This document shows positions 9,291 to 18,600 of a DNA stretch of 64,000 bases, piece after piece (positions within the stretch are counted from its first letter, which is position 1; every line of letters begins with the position of its first letter). The position numbers were made by a program, and so were the translations under genes. The stretch lies in assembly GCA_015066105.1 (NCBI GenBank), contig SVOY01000005.1:1-64000 (forward strand). The letters run 5' to 3'. This stretch comes from Oscillospiraceae bacterium (GTDB taxonomy: Bacteria > Bacillota > Clostridia > Oscillospirales > Acutalibacteraceae). The notes beneath the pieces were generated by a model, which was not told the origin of the DNA, did no database searches, and was given only the letters and a program-made list of their open reading frames with translations.

Positions 9291-12200
9291 TTAATTTATA
9301 CCGGGAGTTTTGAGAATACCTGTGGTACGAAGAACATATTCATAGCTCCAGTTGATTCCCTCGGTTCTCCAGGCACCGGGACCGTGCCATTTTTCATTCA
9401 GATTTACAAGATGAAGCGGGCCGAATGAGTTATAGCGGTGAGTATAAAGCTTTAAGCCTATCTCGTGTTCACCGTCAGGAATACCTTTGATTTCAAGAGT
9501 GTACGGCGGATAAATAATATCGCCCTTAATTTCACCGTCAATACTCACTTCAACAAGTGCTCCCATATAGTCACTTGCATTAACTGTAAGACTACCGTTT
9601 TCAGTTTTTTTCTTGATTTTATATGTAACTGCACCTGAATAGAATGGAAAGCCCTGATTAAGCAAAGAACCAAATGCTATTTTTTCGGGAAGCTCAGTAA
9701 CAACTGCAACAGAGCCCGCTACTCTTACACCGAAATCACCGAGAACAAACACATTTTCAAGACCTGCAGTTTCACCGAAGGGAAGAGTTATCTCAAGTAC
9801 ATTTTCGCCCTTTACAATGTTACCAAGCTTCATTCTGCCGATTGAAATATCGACATAGAATCCTTCCTCTCGTTGAGTAATTTTTTCACCATTAAAGATT
9901 ACATCTGCAACATCAGCATCCTCAAGAGCAAGAACTGCGCCATCATAATCTATTTCACTCTTGAACGTAAATTTAAGCGTTGCCTTGTGGTCCTTTGGAC
10001 GATTTCCTAAAACCCACGGCTGAACAACACGTCCGCCTCTTTTTATTATGCCAAGACGTTCTCTTATGAGGTTATCAAGACGAAGCACTTCTTCTTTTGG
10101 AAAATAGTCCTTATCATCGTCAATTTTCCATTGTGCCATATCAAGAACAAGCACATTTTCTTCAGACAACTCATAATCACACATTTCACAAAGCTTTTCA
10201 CCTGAGGTTGAAGGGATATGCTGTGCTTTTTCACAATCAGTTTTACCATCAACGAGTTTGAGAAGAATTGAGTCATAACCAAAAATACGATAACGGATAA
10301 TGGTCTTTCCTTCTCGGTATTCTGCTTTAATCGGTTTAATTTCACCATTTTCTGTGTTGTAAATTTCAGGTGAAAATGTGCCATTCAGAATAATTTGAAT
10401 ATCTTTACCGTTATCTATATGCTTGTTATCAGGTTCTTTTGAAGGGCAGATGAAAAGCCATTTGCAGTCATTGTCTTCACGGAGCTGATATATGTAATTA
10501 TCCGTAAGTTTTCCGTTAGCATATCTTATTGTGAGAGTTCTTACATCCTCAAGTGCTGTGAGAAGTGATGCACGAGAAAAGTAGATTTTTTCACTCTCTT
10601 CAAAAAGTGATTTTGCATAATCAGAAGGTACAGCATCAACAAGTGAAGGTGCATCACCCATAAAAATAAGTTTACCACCATTTTCGCGGAATTGCTCAAG
10701 TCTTTCAACGGTTGTTTTTCTCAAAGTTTCACAACCGGGAACGATTATTGCATCATATTCCATCTTTCCAACCTTAAGAGGCGCATTTCCTTTTTCGCAG
10801 AGAGATGGGAGAAGCGACTCTGAAATAAAGTTGAAATCAATACTGCCCTCAAGAAGCCACTTTGTAACGTTGGAAAACCTTTCATCAAGACTTTCTCTGA
10901 ATATTGCCGATTTGTCATTAGGTCCCCAATGAAGCCAGAAGCTTTCAACGGGATGAATAACACCCACTTTTACAACAGGCTTGCCTCGTGTAAGTGCAGT
11001 GTTTACTCTTGCGAAATGATCTTCAATAAGATTATATTTTTTGTACCATGGTGACTGATAGTGGATTGAAGCAGGATAATCTCGTTTTGCTTCACCCTTC
11101 ATCGCATACCACGAAAGATGAGGGACACGGATTGTAACGCCAAGACAAGCCTGCCAGTCGCCCTGATGCTTATATGTTCTGAAATCACAGTCCCAACCTG
11201 TTACACCGTAAAGCTCTGAAAGCATACCCTCATAACCGTACTGATGAACAGCAGACTGTGTCTGTTTTGCAGTAGTAAATTCATGCCGATTGCAAAGCAT
11301 ATCAATGCCGGGAAGCTTAAAGCTTCTGTATGAACGCATAGCTTCACCAAGTGCAGCAGTCTGTGAATTAAGTGTAGGCTCTTCCATCATATGTCCCGTA
11401 AGGGCGATGCCGTTTTCCTTGCACCAATTACCGACAGTATCAGCGAATGAACTTGCAAAAAGTTCTGCAATAAAGTCATGATATCTGTAACGGTGCACAG
11501 AGGGTTCAGAGCCGGGCTTATCCCAGAACACTTCGGGAAGAGTGTCGAAGATATCCTCGCCGTACATTTCTTTATAGAGCTCAGGAACCTTATCAGTCCA
11601 CGGCATTGTAATATCCATTTTATCAAATGAATTGTTAAGAACTCTTTTCCTTGTGAACTGAGGCTCATCAGTGAAAATAGCGGGAACTGTTTTATCAAAT
11701 TCATCTCCTACTTTGTCTTTATATTTTTCATGGGTTACTTCGATGAATTTTTTAACAGCCTCACGGCTCAATGTGTCAAGATATGTCTGATTGTTATACC
11801 AGCTTGAGGGTGTGTGTATTTCAAGAAGGGCGTACCACTTTGTGCCTTCAGCTTCATCGTCCTCGCTGATTTTTTTATATGAAGAAAGAAAGCCTTCATT
11901 ATCAAGAACGACATCATAACAGGCAATAAGCATTCCTCTTCCGCTTCTCCCACCCTCAGAACTGGAGGTGTTTACGGCATAATTTTCGGCTTCTCTGTAC
12001 GGAGTGAAAAAGAGACATCTGCTTCTGTATTTTTCGTCTTTTGTCACAAGTCCGCCTGCAGCACCCGATGGCCAACGGTCTTCGTCATAAAGCCATGCAA
12101 GCATTTCTTCATTTTTTGCTTTAACCACAGTATCCTTGACAAGTTCCATATATTCTTCACTAAGGTACTCGTTTTCAAGACCTGTTCTTACGTGAAGATG

Positions 12201-12365
12201 AAATCCGCCAAGTCCCATTTCCTTGAATACATCTATCTGACGGCATAATTCTTCTTTTGTCAAATATGAGTTAAGTGCCCAGAAAGGTGTTCCACGGAAT
12301 TCAGATGTAGGATTTTTAAAAAGTTCTGTTTTTAGTGATTTTTTAACGTTCTTTTTATATAACAT
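9291..12365 (-). CDS. Large glycoside hydrolase, GH106-like (putative alpha-L-rhamnosidase)
   Basis: About 1024 residues. The N-terminal part (FRGTPFWALNSYLTKEELCR, then MGLGGFHLHVRTGLENEYL and DEDRWPSGAAGG) matches the large group of GH106-type rhamnosidases and relatives, and the C-terminal third looks like beta-sandwich sugar-binding domains. No signal peptide is seen. The rhamnose catabolic genes upstream in the same run support a role in freeing L-rhamnose. I take the ATG at 12365, six bases after AAGGTG; the GTG at 12374 is part of that ribosome binding site. The family call is moderate because the catalytic glutamates cannot be placed with certainty by eye. Confidence 0.65.
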   Translation of the reverse strand: MLYKKNVKKSLKTELFKNPTSEFRGTPFWALNSYLTKEELCRQIDVFKEMGLGGFHLHVRTGLENEYLSEEYMELVKDTVVKAKNEEMLAWLYDEDRWPSGAAGGLVTKDEKYRSRCLFFTPYREAENYAVNTSSSEGGRSGRGMLIACYDVVLDNEGFLSSYKKISEDDEAEGTKWYALLEIHTPSSWYNNQTYLDTLSREAVKKFIEVTHEKYKDKVGDEFDKTVPAIFTDEPQFTRKRVLNNSFDKMDITMPWTDKVPELYKEMYGEDIFDTLPEVFWDKPGSEPSVHRYRYHDFIAELFASSFADTVGNWCKENGIALTGHMMEEPTLNSQTAALGEAMRSYRSFKLPGIDMLCNRHEFTTAKQTQSAVHQYGYEGMLSELYGVTGWDCDFRTYKHQGDWQACLGVTIRVPHLSWYAMKGEAKRDYPASIHYQSPWYKKYNLIEDHFARVNTALTRGKPVVKVGVIHPVESFWLHWGPNDKSAIFRESLDERFSNVTKWLLEGSIDFNFISESLLPSLCEKGNAPLKVGKMEYDAIIVPGCETLRKTTVERLEQFRENGGKLIFMGDAPSLVDAVPSDYAKSLFEESEKIYFSRASLLTALEDVRTLTIRYANGKLTDNYIYQLREDNDCKWLFICPSKEPDNKHIDNGKDIQIILNGTFSPEIYNTENGEIKPIKAEYREGKTIIRYRIFGYDSILLKLVDGKTDCEKAQHIPSTSGEKLCEMCDYELSEENVLVLDMAQWKIDDDKDYFPKEEVLRLDNLIRERLGIIKRGGRVVQPWVLGNRPKDHKATLKFTFKSEIDYDGAVLALEDADVADVIFNGEKITQREEGFYVDISIGRMKLGNIVKGENVLEITLPFGETAGLENVFVLGDFGVRVAGSVAVVTELPEKIAFGSLLNQGFPFYSGAVTYKIKKKTENGSLTVNASDYMGALVEVSIDGEIKGDIIYPPYTLEIKGIPDGEHEIGLKLYTHRYNSFGPLHLVNLNEKWHGPGAWRTEGINWSYEYVLRTTGILKTPGIN

Positions 12366-12391
12366 ATTATTCACCTTACGATATTGTGAAT

Positions 12392-13720
12392 TTATTTAAG
12401 TGTAAATTCAGCATTATTATCCGAAAAGCCTTTATTGTTTCCGATAGTGTTAAGAAGCATACTTCTTAAATCAATTTTTTCACCATTTTTGCTAAGTTTA
12501 GGTTCAACCTTTTTAAGCACAAATGAAAATCTGTCAAGAATACCTGCAAGAAGGTTATATCCTGCTGTCCCCTCAACATAAGGCATATCACCTGTAAATA
12601 TGCTTAAGCCGACTTCACCAACAAAATCTGAAAACTTTTTCTTGTCAAATTCTTTATCTCGTTTTAAGCAAAGCAAACGCTTAAATGACTTAACCGTCAT
12701 TTTGTCAAAGCGCTTTCTTGCAAATGCCTTAAGGTGCTTTACAATTCCGTTTCCACCGCCCAGTGCGCCACGTACTCTTACAATAATTGCAGTTGAAAAA
12801 TGATTATCAAAATACTCTTGAGGTGTAAGACCGTTTAAGTCCCATCCAAAATCCGGCACATCAAGTGATTTAACCTTAAGAACAGAATTTTCATCTATGG
12901 TGATTTTTCTGTATTTTGCAGGACTTCCCACAAGAGCAGATGTGCATACATCAATGAGGCGGTTGCCTTTTTCTGAATAAAACTCGTTTATGCTTTGAAT
13001 ATGCATATGACCTGTGAGCACAAGTTCAACTCCGTTATCAGCAAGAAACGAAGCAATCTTTCTCCAATCCTTTATTTTTGCATCTCCAACTAACTCAAAA
13101 ACAGGTACAGGTGGAATAATCGGATAGTGACAAATTGCAAAAACAGAGCAGTTGTCTTCTTTGGCTTTATCCAGTTGTTCCTTTGCCCAAGACAAGAGTC
13201 TGTCGTCCATCGTACCTTTTGGTTGGCCCTTACTGTCACAATGAATTGCGAGCATTCTGACACCACTACTGATTTCTACAACATAAGAGTGTGTCGGCTC
13301 ATCAAATGCAATAGCATCACCATAACCGAAATCGCCATACATTTCACACAAATCGTCATAGTCTGTACCCTCAACAGGCGCACGACCATCACCTTTTAAG
13401 ACATAGGCAGAGTCGTTATAATCGTGACCGGCTGTTATAACATAAACTTTTTTACCATTTTCTTTAAGTCTATAAAGCTCTTTCAGAAACCCATTATGAC
13501 TTTCTTTTTCACCATTTTTTACAAGGTCACCTGGAAGAATAACAATATCAGTTTCTTTGTCTTCAATAATTTTGTCGAAAGTTGAGCTTATAATTGCACC
13601 ACTTTCCTTAACAAAATACTGTTCTGTGACCATATTTTTTTCAAAAGCTTCTCCACCGGGTTCCAACACATTGTTCAAATAATGTGTATCGGTAACAAGA
13701 TAAAAGCTGATAGGCTTCAT
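12392..13720 (-). CDS. Cytoplasmic metallophosphoesterase
   Basis: 442 residues, calcineurin-like. Metal motifs: YLVTDTHYL (D-x-H) at residue ~8, VILPGDLVKNGE (GD), VITAGHDYND (GHD in place of the usual GNHD), AICHYPIIPP and LVLTGHMHIQ (GHxH). A C-terminal extension of about 150 residues is of unknown function. There is no signal peptide, unlike the other phosphoesterase of this locus. Start at 13720 has AGGAG seven bases upstream; the longer frame to 13741 does not. It lies between the GH37-like and GH106-like genes with short gaps. Confidence 0.75.
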   Translation of the reverse strand: MKPISFYLVTDTHYLNNVLEPGGEAFEKNMVTEQYFVKESGAIISSTFDKIIEDKETDIVILPGDLVKNGEKESHNGFLKELYRLKENGKKVYVITAGHDYNDSAYVLKGDGRAPVEGTDYDDLCEMYGDFGYGDAIAFDEPTHSYVVEISSGVRMLAIHCDSKGQPKGTMDDRLLSWAKEQLDKAKEDNCSVFAICHYPIIPPVPVFELVGDAKIKDWRKIASFLADNGVELVLTGHMHIQSINEFYSEKGNRLIDVCTSALVGSPAKYRKITIDENSVLKVKSLDVPDFGWDLNGLTPQEYFDNHFSTAIIVRVRGALGGGNGIVKHLKAFARKRFDKMTVKSFKRLLCLKRDKEFDKKKFSDFVGEVGLSIFTGDMPYVEGTAGYNLLAGILDRFSFVLKKVEPKLSKNGEKIDLRSMLLNTIGNNKGFSDNNAEFTLK

Positions 13721-13781
13721 ATTAATACTCCTATAAATCATTGTTTTCTTTGTTTACAGTTATCTCTTCTTAAATTTATTC

Positions 13782-14990
13782 TCACGTCAAGGAACAAAAA
13801 TCAATATAAACACCGGCCGTCCACCCCATCATAGCAGGAGTTTCATATTCTTTATTATGTGAAACAGTGCCCGTTGTAACATTATATTTTTCCCATAATT
13901 TTCCGGTTTCTTCAAAGACTTTTTCCACTAAACGCTTATATTTTTCAGCTATGCGAAGTGCTTCCTTGCGGTAGCCGTAACGCAAAAGCCCGTGCACTAC
14001 AAAATATTGCAGGCAAGCCCATCCGTTCGGGTAGTCCCACTGCAGACCGTATAAACCCTCTCTTTTTTCACAGCAAGCCACACCGAACTCTGCTTCGATT
14101 TCAGATAATAATTCTACCGTGCGTTCAGCCTCTTCTTTAATGCATACACCTGAAAATAACGGATAAAACTGTGCGGCCGATATAATATCAGCTTGTTTTC
14201 CTGTTTCAAAATTATAATCACAGAAAGCCCCCGATTTATCGTCCCATAAAAGCTTTGTCATCATCTCTCGTCTGCTATTTGCTTTTTCATTCCACATTGC
14301 CTCGCATCCGTTTTTAAGCTCGGCAGAAAAAAACGCCATATCACTTTCCATACCAAACAGCAAAGAATTCAGATCCACCCAAGCATAATTATAACAGTCA
14401 AGCCCCATACGGCTGTTGCAATCCCAACCGCTTTCCGCAAAGGAATACATAGCCTTACCGTAACACTCTGCAATGCTTTCATCATCAGGCTTTTCGATAT
14501 TGAAGCGATTGCATAAAAGTCCGCAAAAGCTCATCAACTCCTCACGGTTAAAGCTTCCGTAATATCGGTTAAGTCCGCAGGGCGTCTGACGTTCATTTTC
14601 CCAGAATTTATACTCTTTTTCAAGAGCCTTGTAACATTCATCAAGCCACCTGATATCTCCCGTCTGCTCGTAAATGCAGCGAACCATTTGTGAAAGGAAA
14701 GGTGGTTGTGAACGGGAAAGATAATAAGTGCGGTTTCCGTTAGGAACAAATCCGAATTTATTTATCAGATAACACATATTATCCACATTATTTTTTGCCT
14801 GTGACAAACGTCCCGATTTTATCAGACCTACATTTGTGAAATAAACATCCCAATAATACATTTCCTGAAATTTCCCTTCTATACAGGGCACAGTATAGGG
14901 ATGCGGCAAGCCTATTAATGTATCATCATCCTCTGTAAATAAACGGGTTGTATTATCCCAATTATTCTCGATATATTCCTTTACATTCAT
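13782..14990 (-). CDS. GH37-like (trehalase-type) (alpha/alpha)6 glycoside hydrolase
   Basis: 402 residues, shorter than secreted trehalases (about 550). It keeps trehalase-like signatures: EMYYWDVYFTNVGL near residue 44, SQPPFLSQMV near 94, SGWDCNSRM (probable acid Asp), LQWDYPNGWACLQ and LWEKYNV (probable base Glu). No signal peptide. Proteins of this group act on trehalose or other alpha-linked sugars, so the substrate is uncertain. Start at 14990 follows GGAGGATGAATTT. It is the first gene after rhaD (37 bp) and belongs to the rhamnose operon. Confidence 0.7.
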   Translation of the reverse strand: MNVKEYIENNWDNTTRLFTEDDDTLIGLPHPYTVPCIEGKFQEMYYWDVYFTNVGLIKSGRLSQAKNNVDNMCYLINKFGFVPNGNRTYYLSRSQPPFLSQMVRCIYEQTGDIRWLDECYKALEKEYKFWENERQTPCGLNRYYGSFNREELMSFCGLLCNRFNIEKPDDESIAECYGKAMYSFAESGWDCNSRMGLDCYNYAWVDLNSLLFGMESDMAFFSAELKNGCEAMWNEKANSRREMMTKLLWDDKSGAFCDYNFETGKQADIISAAQFYPLFSGVCIKEEAERTVELLSEIEAEFGVACCEKREGLYGLQWDYPNGWACLQYFVVHGLLRYGYRKEALRIAEKYKRLVEKVFEETGKLWEKYNVTTGTVSHNKEYETPAMMGWTAGVYIDFCSLT

Positions 14991-15027
14991 AAATTCATCC
15001 TCCGCAAATAATTGTTTGTCGGGTTGA

Positions 15028-15843
15028 TTATATATTCAGAAAATCCTTTCTGTAATTGACACCGAAGAACTCCGCAAGCTCAACCATTTCTTCATCTTTT
15101 ATTGTGTTGATTCTTGGCAGATGTGCCGTCAGCATAAAAATCTCGGCTGCCTTTTCAACGGTTTCAATGAGTCCGAAGGTTTCGTCCATTGTTTTTCCTG
15201 CGCCGTAAATTCCGTGCATTCCCCATACAACGAGTCTGAAGTATTCCATTTTCTTTGCAGTAGCCTCACCGATTTCATTTGTGCCGCAAAGCATCCAGGG
15301 AAGAACACCTACACCGTCAGGGAACACAACAATACATTCGGTGCACATTTCCCAAAGAGTATGTGTGAATTTCTTTTCGTCTAGCTCGTGAACATAGTTC
15401 ATAGCGAGGGTGTGTGTCGGATGAGAGTGCATTACAACTCTGTTTTCGGGGTCAACCTTAAGCCTTGCCATATGGCTCATAAGGTGCGCAGGTAGCTCAC
15501 TTGTAAATTTACCCCCGTCCTTGTAGCCCCAAAGAAGCTCGGCTGTTGTTCCGTCCTTTGCTATACGGATAATGCCGAGGTTGGTTTCAGGGTCGGACTC
15601 AACATTTTTAAAATACTTACCCGTACCTGTAACAATGAAAATTTTGCCGATAAGGTCGGTTGCATCAAAGCCTGTGGAAATTGTGCGGATGACCTTGTCA
15701 AGGTCAAGATATTCCTTAACCTCATCTTCCTCAAGCATATAGCTGATGTTGCCGCCGTTTCTTTCGTCCCAACCGAGACGGTACATATTGGCGGTGGTCT
15801 TTTTCATTTCTTCCACAAAGGGAGCCGTCATAATATCTTTCAT
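15028..15843 (-). CDS. rhaD: Rhamnulose-1-phosphate aldolase
   Basis: Splits L-rhamnulose 1-phosphate into dihydroxyacetone phosphate and L-lactaldehyde. 271 residues, the normal length for this class II zinc aldolase. RLGWDERNGGNISYML lies near the N-terminus, the zinc motif VVMHSHPTHTLAMN in the middle and LVVWGMHGIYGAG later. The ATG overlaps the rhaA stop as ATGA (15840-15843), so translation is probably coupled. Third step of the rhaB-rhaA-rhaD set. Confidence 0.93.
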   Translation of the reverse strand: MKDIMTAPFVEEMKKTTANMYRLGWDERNGGNISYMLEEDEVKEYLDLDKVIRTISTGFDATDLIGKIFIVTGTGKYFKNVESDPETNLGIIRIAKDGTTAELLWGYKDGGKFTSELPAHLMSHMARLKVDPENRVVMHSHPTHTLAMNYVHELDEKKFTHTLWEMCTECIVVFPDGVGVLPWMLCGTNEIGEATAKKMEYFRLVVWGMHGIYGAGKTMDETFGLIETVEKAAEIFMLTAHLPRINTIKDEEMVELAEFFGVNYRKDFLNI

Positions 15844-17081
15844 ACTCTTTTTACCAATACTTCCTGTTCATATTTTTTTACTTCTGCGAGATAATCCTTG
15901 GGAGTGCCTTCTCTTTCGAGATACTCGTTCCATATATCACCGAGGGGCGCTGTTTTCATTTCCTCCTGAAGATACATTATCTCTGTAAAATTGCTTTCAT
16001 TCTGTAACTGCTTCAGCTTTTCGTCGGGCTGTAAAAGTGCGAAAAGCAGAGCCTTCTGCACGCTTCTGACACCCGTTACCCATGCGGAGATACGGTTGAT
16101 TGATGCATCGAAATAGTCCGTTGCAATAAACACTCTGTCAAGTGCGTTATTCCTCACGATTTCCTTTGCAATCTCTTTTGTTTCGTCGTCGAAGATAACC
16201 ACATGGTCACTGTCCCAACGGACTCCTCTTGTAACATGAAGAGCAATCTTTTCGTTAAAGAGGAGAAGTGATGAAATCTTATCGCTTACCATTTCCGTGG
16301 GATGATAATGACCGTTATCCATAAGAGGTGTGATACCCTTGTAATCTGAATAAGAAAGGCAGAATTCAGCCGAGCCTACGGTGTAGCTTTCAAGACCAAT
16401 GCCGAATACCTTTGATTCCAAAGTTACATATACCATTTCTTTATTGTACGGTGTGTCGAGAATTTCATCAAGGCTCTTTTTGAATCTCATTCTCGGTGAA
16501 AGTCTGTCAGCCGGGATATCCTTGTAACCATCGGGAATCCATATATTCATTACACAGGGTACACCTGTTTCTTCTGCAAAATATTCTGCAATTTTAAGGC
16601 AGGCTTTACCGTGATTGACCCAATATGTACGCACTTCTTCGTCGGGAGAAGAAAGGGTGAGATTATCTTTTACCATAGGATGTGAGAAGAATGTTGGGTT
16701 AAAGTCGATACCCATATTTCTTTCCCTTGCAAAGTCCACCCATTTTTTAAAGTGCTTCGGCTCGATTTTATCTCTGCCGACTGCTTCACCATCTTCAAAA
16801 AAGGCATAAGAGGCGTGAAGGTTTAATTTCTTTTTGCCGGGCATAAGTGAAAATGCCTTGTCATAGTCTGCCATAAGCTCATCGGGTGTTCTTGCCTTGC
16901 CGGGATAGTTGCCCGTAGTCTGAATGCCTCCGGAAAGTGCCTCTTTACTGTCGAAGCCGATAACATCATCGCCTTGCCAGCAGTGAACCGAAACGCATAC
17001 ATTTTTAAGTGCTTCAAGTGCTTTTTCTGTATCAATTCCGTATCGTGCATATATTTCTTTTGCTTCACTGTATCTGCTCAT
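15840..17081 (-). CDS. rhaA: L-rhamnose isomerase
   Basis: Converts L-rhamnose to L-rhamnulose. 413 residues, matching the family (about 415-420). Motifs: VHCWQGDDVIGF near residue 33, GKARTPDELMADYDKAF, LNLHASYAFFE, GIDFNPTFFSHPM (metal-binding region) and LMDNGHYHPTEMVSDKISSL. Its ATG overlaps the rhaB stop as TGATG and uses an AAGGAGG inside the end of rhaB. Downstream it overlaps rhaD by four bases. Confidence 0.95.
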   Translation of the reverse strand: MSRYSEAKEIYARYGIDTEKALEALKNVCVSVHCWQGDDVIGFDSKEALSGGIQTTGNYPGKARTPDELMADYDKAFSLMPGKKKLNLHASYAFFEDGEAVGRDKIEPKHFKKWVDFARERNMGIDFNPTFFSHPMVKDNLTLSSPDEEVRTYWVNHGKACLKIAEYFAEETGVPCVMNIWIPDGYKDIPADRLSPRMRFKKSLDEILDTPYNKEMVYVTLESKVFGIGLESYTVGSAEFCLSYSDYKGITPLMDNGHYHPTEMVSDKISSLLLFNEKIALHVTRGVRWDSDHVVIFDDETKEIAKEIVRNNALDRVFIATDYFDASINRISAWVTGVRSVQKALLFALLQPDEKLKQLQNESNFTEIMYLQEEMKTAPLGDIWNEYLEREGTPKDYLAEVKKYEQEVLVKRV

Positions 17082-18454
17082 CAGTTTGCCTCCTTAATGT
17101 CAAAAGTTGCTTTTATTATCTCTCTGGCTTCGGTGAGAGAGATTTTTTTATCATACATAATCTGTGAAAGTATGTTTCCTGTTGCCGTGGCTTCCATAAG
17201 ACCTGTGTATACCTTTTTGCCTGTGTATTCTGCCGTGAGCTTATTGAGGTACTTATCCTTACTGCCGCCGCCGACAATATGTATTGATTTTATTTCTTTT
17301 CCACTGATAGTTTCGATTTCCTCTACTGCTTTTCTATATGAATCGGCAAGGGAATGATAAACACTTGAAAGCACGTCAGCAAGGGGTAAATCGGGTTTGC
17401 CCAGATAATTTCTGATAGCCTCAATCATATTTTCGGGAGCAACAAACTCAGGTGCGTTGGGGTTAATCTTTTCGGTGAATGTACTTCCTGCCGCAAGGTT
17501 CATCATTTCATCATAGGTAAGCTCCTTGTTTATGTTTCTGCGGATATTCTGAAACAGCCACATACCCATAATGTTTTTAAGGAAACGGAAGCGATATTCA
17601 ATTCCTCCCTCATTGGTAAAGTTAGCTTCAAGTGCCTTTTCGGTGAGTACGGGAACAGGATTTTCTGTACCTATGAGGCTCCAGGTGCCTGATGAAATAT
17701 ATACACTTTCACCGTCAACGGGGCAAGCCGCAACAGCAGAAGCCGTATCGTGTGACGGGCAAAGAATAACCGTACTGTCAAATCCGATTTCAGCTTTAAC
17801 TTCATCTGTGAAATTGCCAACGACTGTGCCGGGGAGAGAAAGCTCGCAGAAAATGCCTTCAGGTAAGTCGAGCTTATCAAGAATATATTTATCCCACCGC
17901 TTACTTTCAGCATTTACAAGATTAGCTGTAGTTGCGTTGGTGTATTCGTTTCTGATTTGTCCCGTCAGCTTAAAGGAAAGGTATTCGGGCATCATGAGAA
18001 AGTGTCTTGCCTTATCAAGCTTTCCGCTGAGCTTATCCGAATAAAGCTGATAGATTGTGTTAAAGCTCTGTTTCTGTATCCCCGTTCGTGAATAAAGCTC
18101 TTTTTGAGATATTATCTCACCGACAGCCTTCATGCTTTTTTCTGTCCTGCCGTCACGGTAGGACACAGCGGGGAGAATTTCCTTTTTGTTCTCGTCAAGA
18201 AGCACATAATCTACGCCCCATGTATCAATGGCGATTGTCTTGGGAATCTTACCGATTTCAGCGCATTTTTTTAAACCTGCTTTCACTTCTGAAAAAAGAC
18301 TTTCGATATCCCACACGAGTGTGCCGTTTTCATTTTTTATATTGTTGTCAAATCGGTAGATTTCTTCAAGGCAGAGCTTGCCGTTTTCAATGTGACCGAG
18401 AATATGTCTGCCCGAAGAAGCACCGATGTCTATGGCTAAATAATATGTTTTCAA
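17081..18454 (-). CDS. rhaB: Rhamnulokinase
   Basis: Phosphorylates L-rhamnulose to L-rhamnulose 1-phosphate with ATP. 457 residues of the FGGY kinase fold: AIDIGASSGRHILG at the N-terminus (phosphate 1), AIDTWGVDYVLLD, SHDTASAVAACP and HIVGGGSKDKYLN (adenosine part). The start codon is TTG at 18454, supported by GGTGGAGAAG just upstream and the lack of any in-frame ATG nearby. First gene of the rhamnose operon, divergent from the AraC-type regulator. Its -35 box is poor (see the intergenic entry), suggesting activator control. Confidence 0.93.
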   Translation of the reverse strand: MKTYYLAIDIGASSGRHILGHIENGKLCLEEIYRFDNNIKNENGTLVWDIESLFSEVKAGLKKCAEIGKIPKTIAIDTWGVDYVLLDENKKEILPAVSYRDGRTEKSMKAVGEIISQKELYSRTGIQKQSFNTIYQLYSDKLSGKLDKARHFLMMPEYLSFKLTGQIRNEYTNATTANLVNAESKRWDKYILDKLDLPEGIFCELSLPGTVVGNFTDEVKAEIGFDSTVILCPSHDTASAVAACPVDGESVYISSGTWSLIGTENPVPVLTEKALEANFTNEGGIEYRFRFLKNIMGMWLFQNIRRNINKELTYDEMMNLAAGSTFTEKINPNAPEFVAPENMIEAIRNYLGKPDLPLADVLSSVYHSLADSYRKAVEEIETISGKEIKSIHIVGGGSKDKYLNKLTAEYTGKKVYTGLMEATATGNILSQIMYDKKISLTEAREIIKATFDIKEAN

Positions 18455-18488
18455 ATCTTCTCCACCTTAATATAATTATTTCATTGTA

Positions 18489-18583
18489 ATTATACCACTG
18501 AATCAGCATAAAACGAAAGGTCCTTATTTGCTTAAAAAAGTGTCCTTATTTGTATTGATTTTTCTGATATGAAAATGTATAAT
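18489..18583. promoter_or_regulatory. Divergent rhaB / regulator promoter region with direct-repeat operator
   Basis: For the regulator (plus strand): TTGATT (18555-18560), 17-bp spacer, TATAAT (18578-18583). For rhaB (minus strand): TATAAT at 18494-18489 but only TTCGTT at the -35 place. Between them are two copies of GTCCTTATTTG, 18520-18530 and 18542-18552, whose starts are exactly 22 bp apart, i.e. two DNA turns, directly beside the weak rhaB -35 box. This is the layout expected of an AraC-family activator site. Confidence 0.7.
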
Positions 18584-18600
18584 CGAACAGAGGTGGTTAT

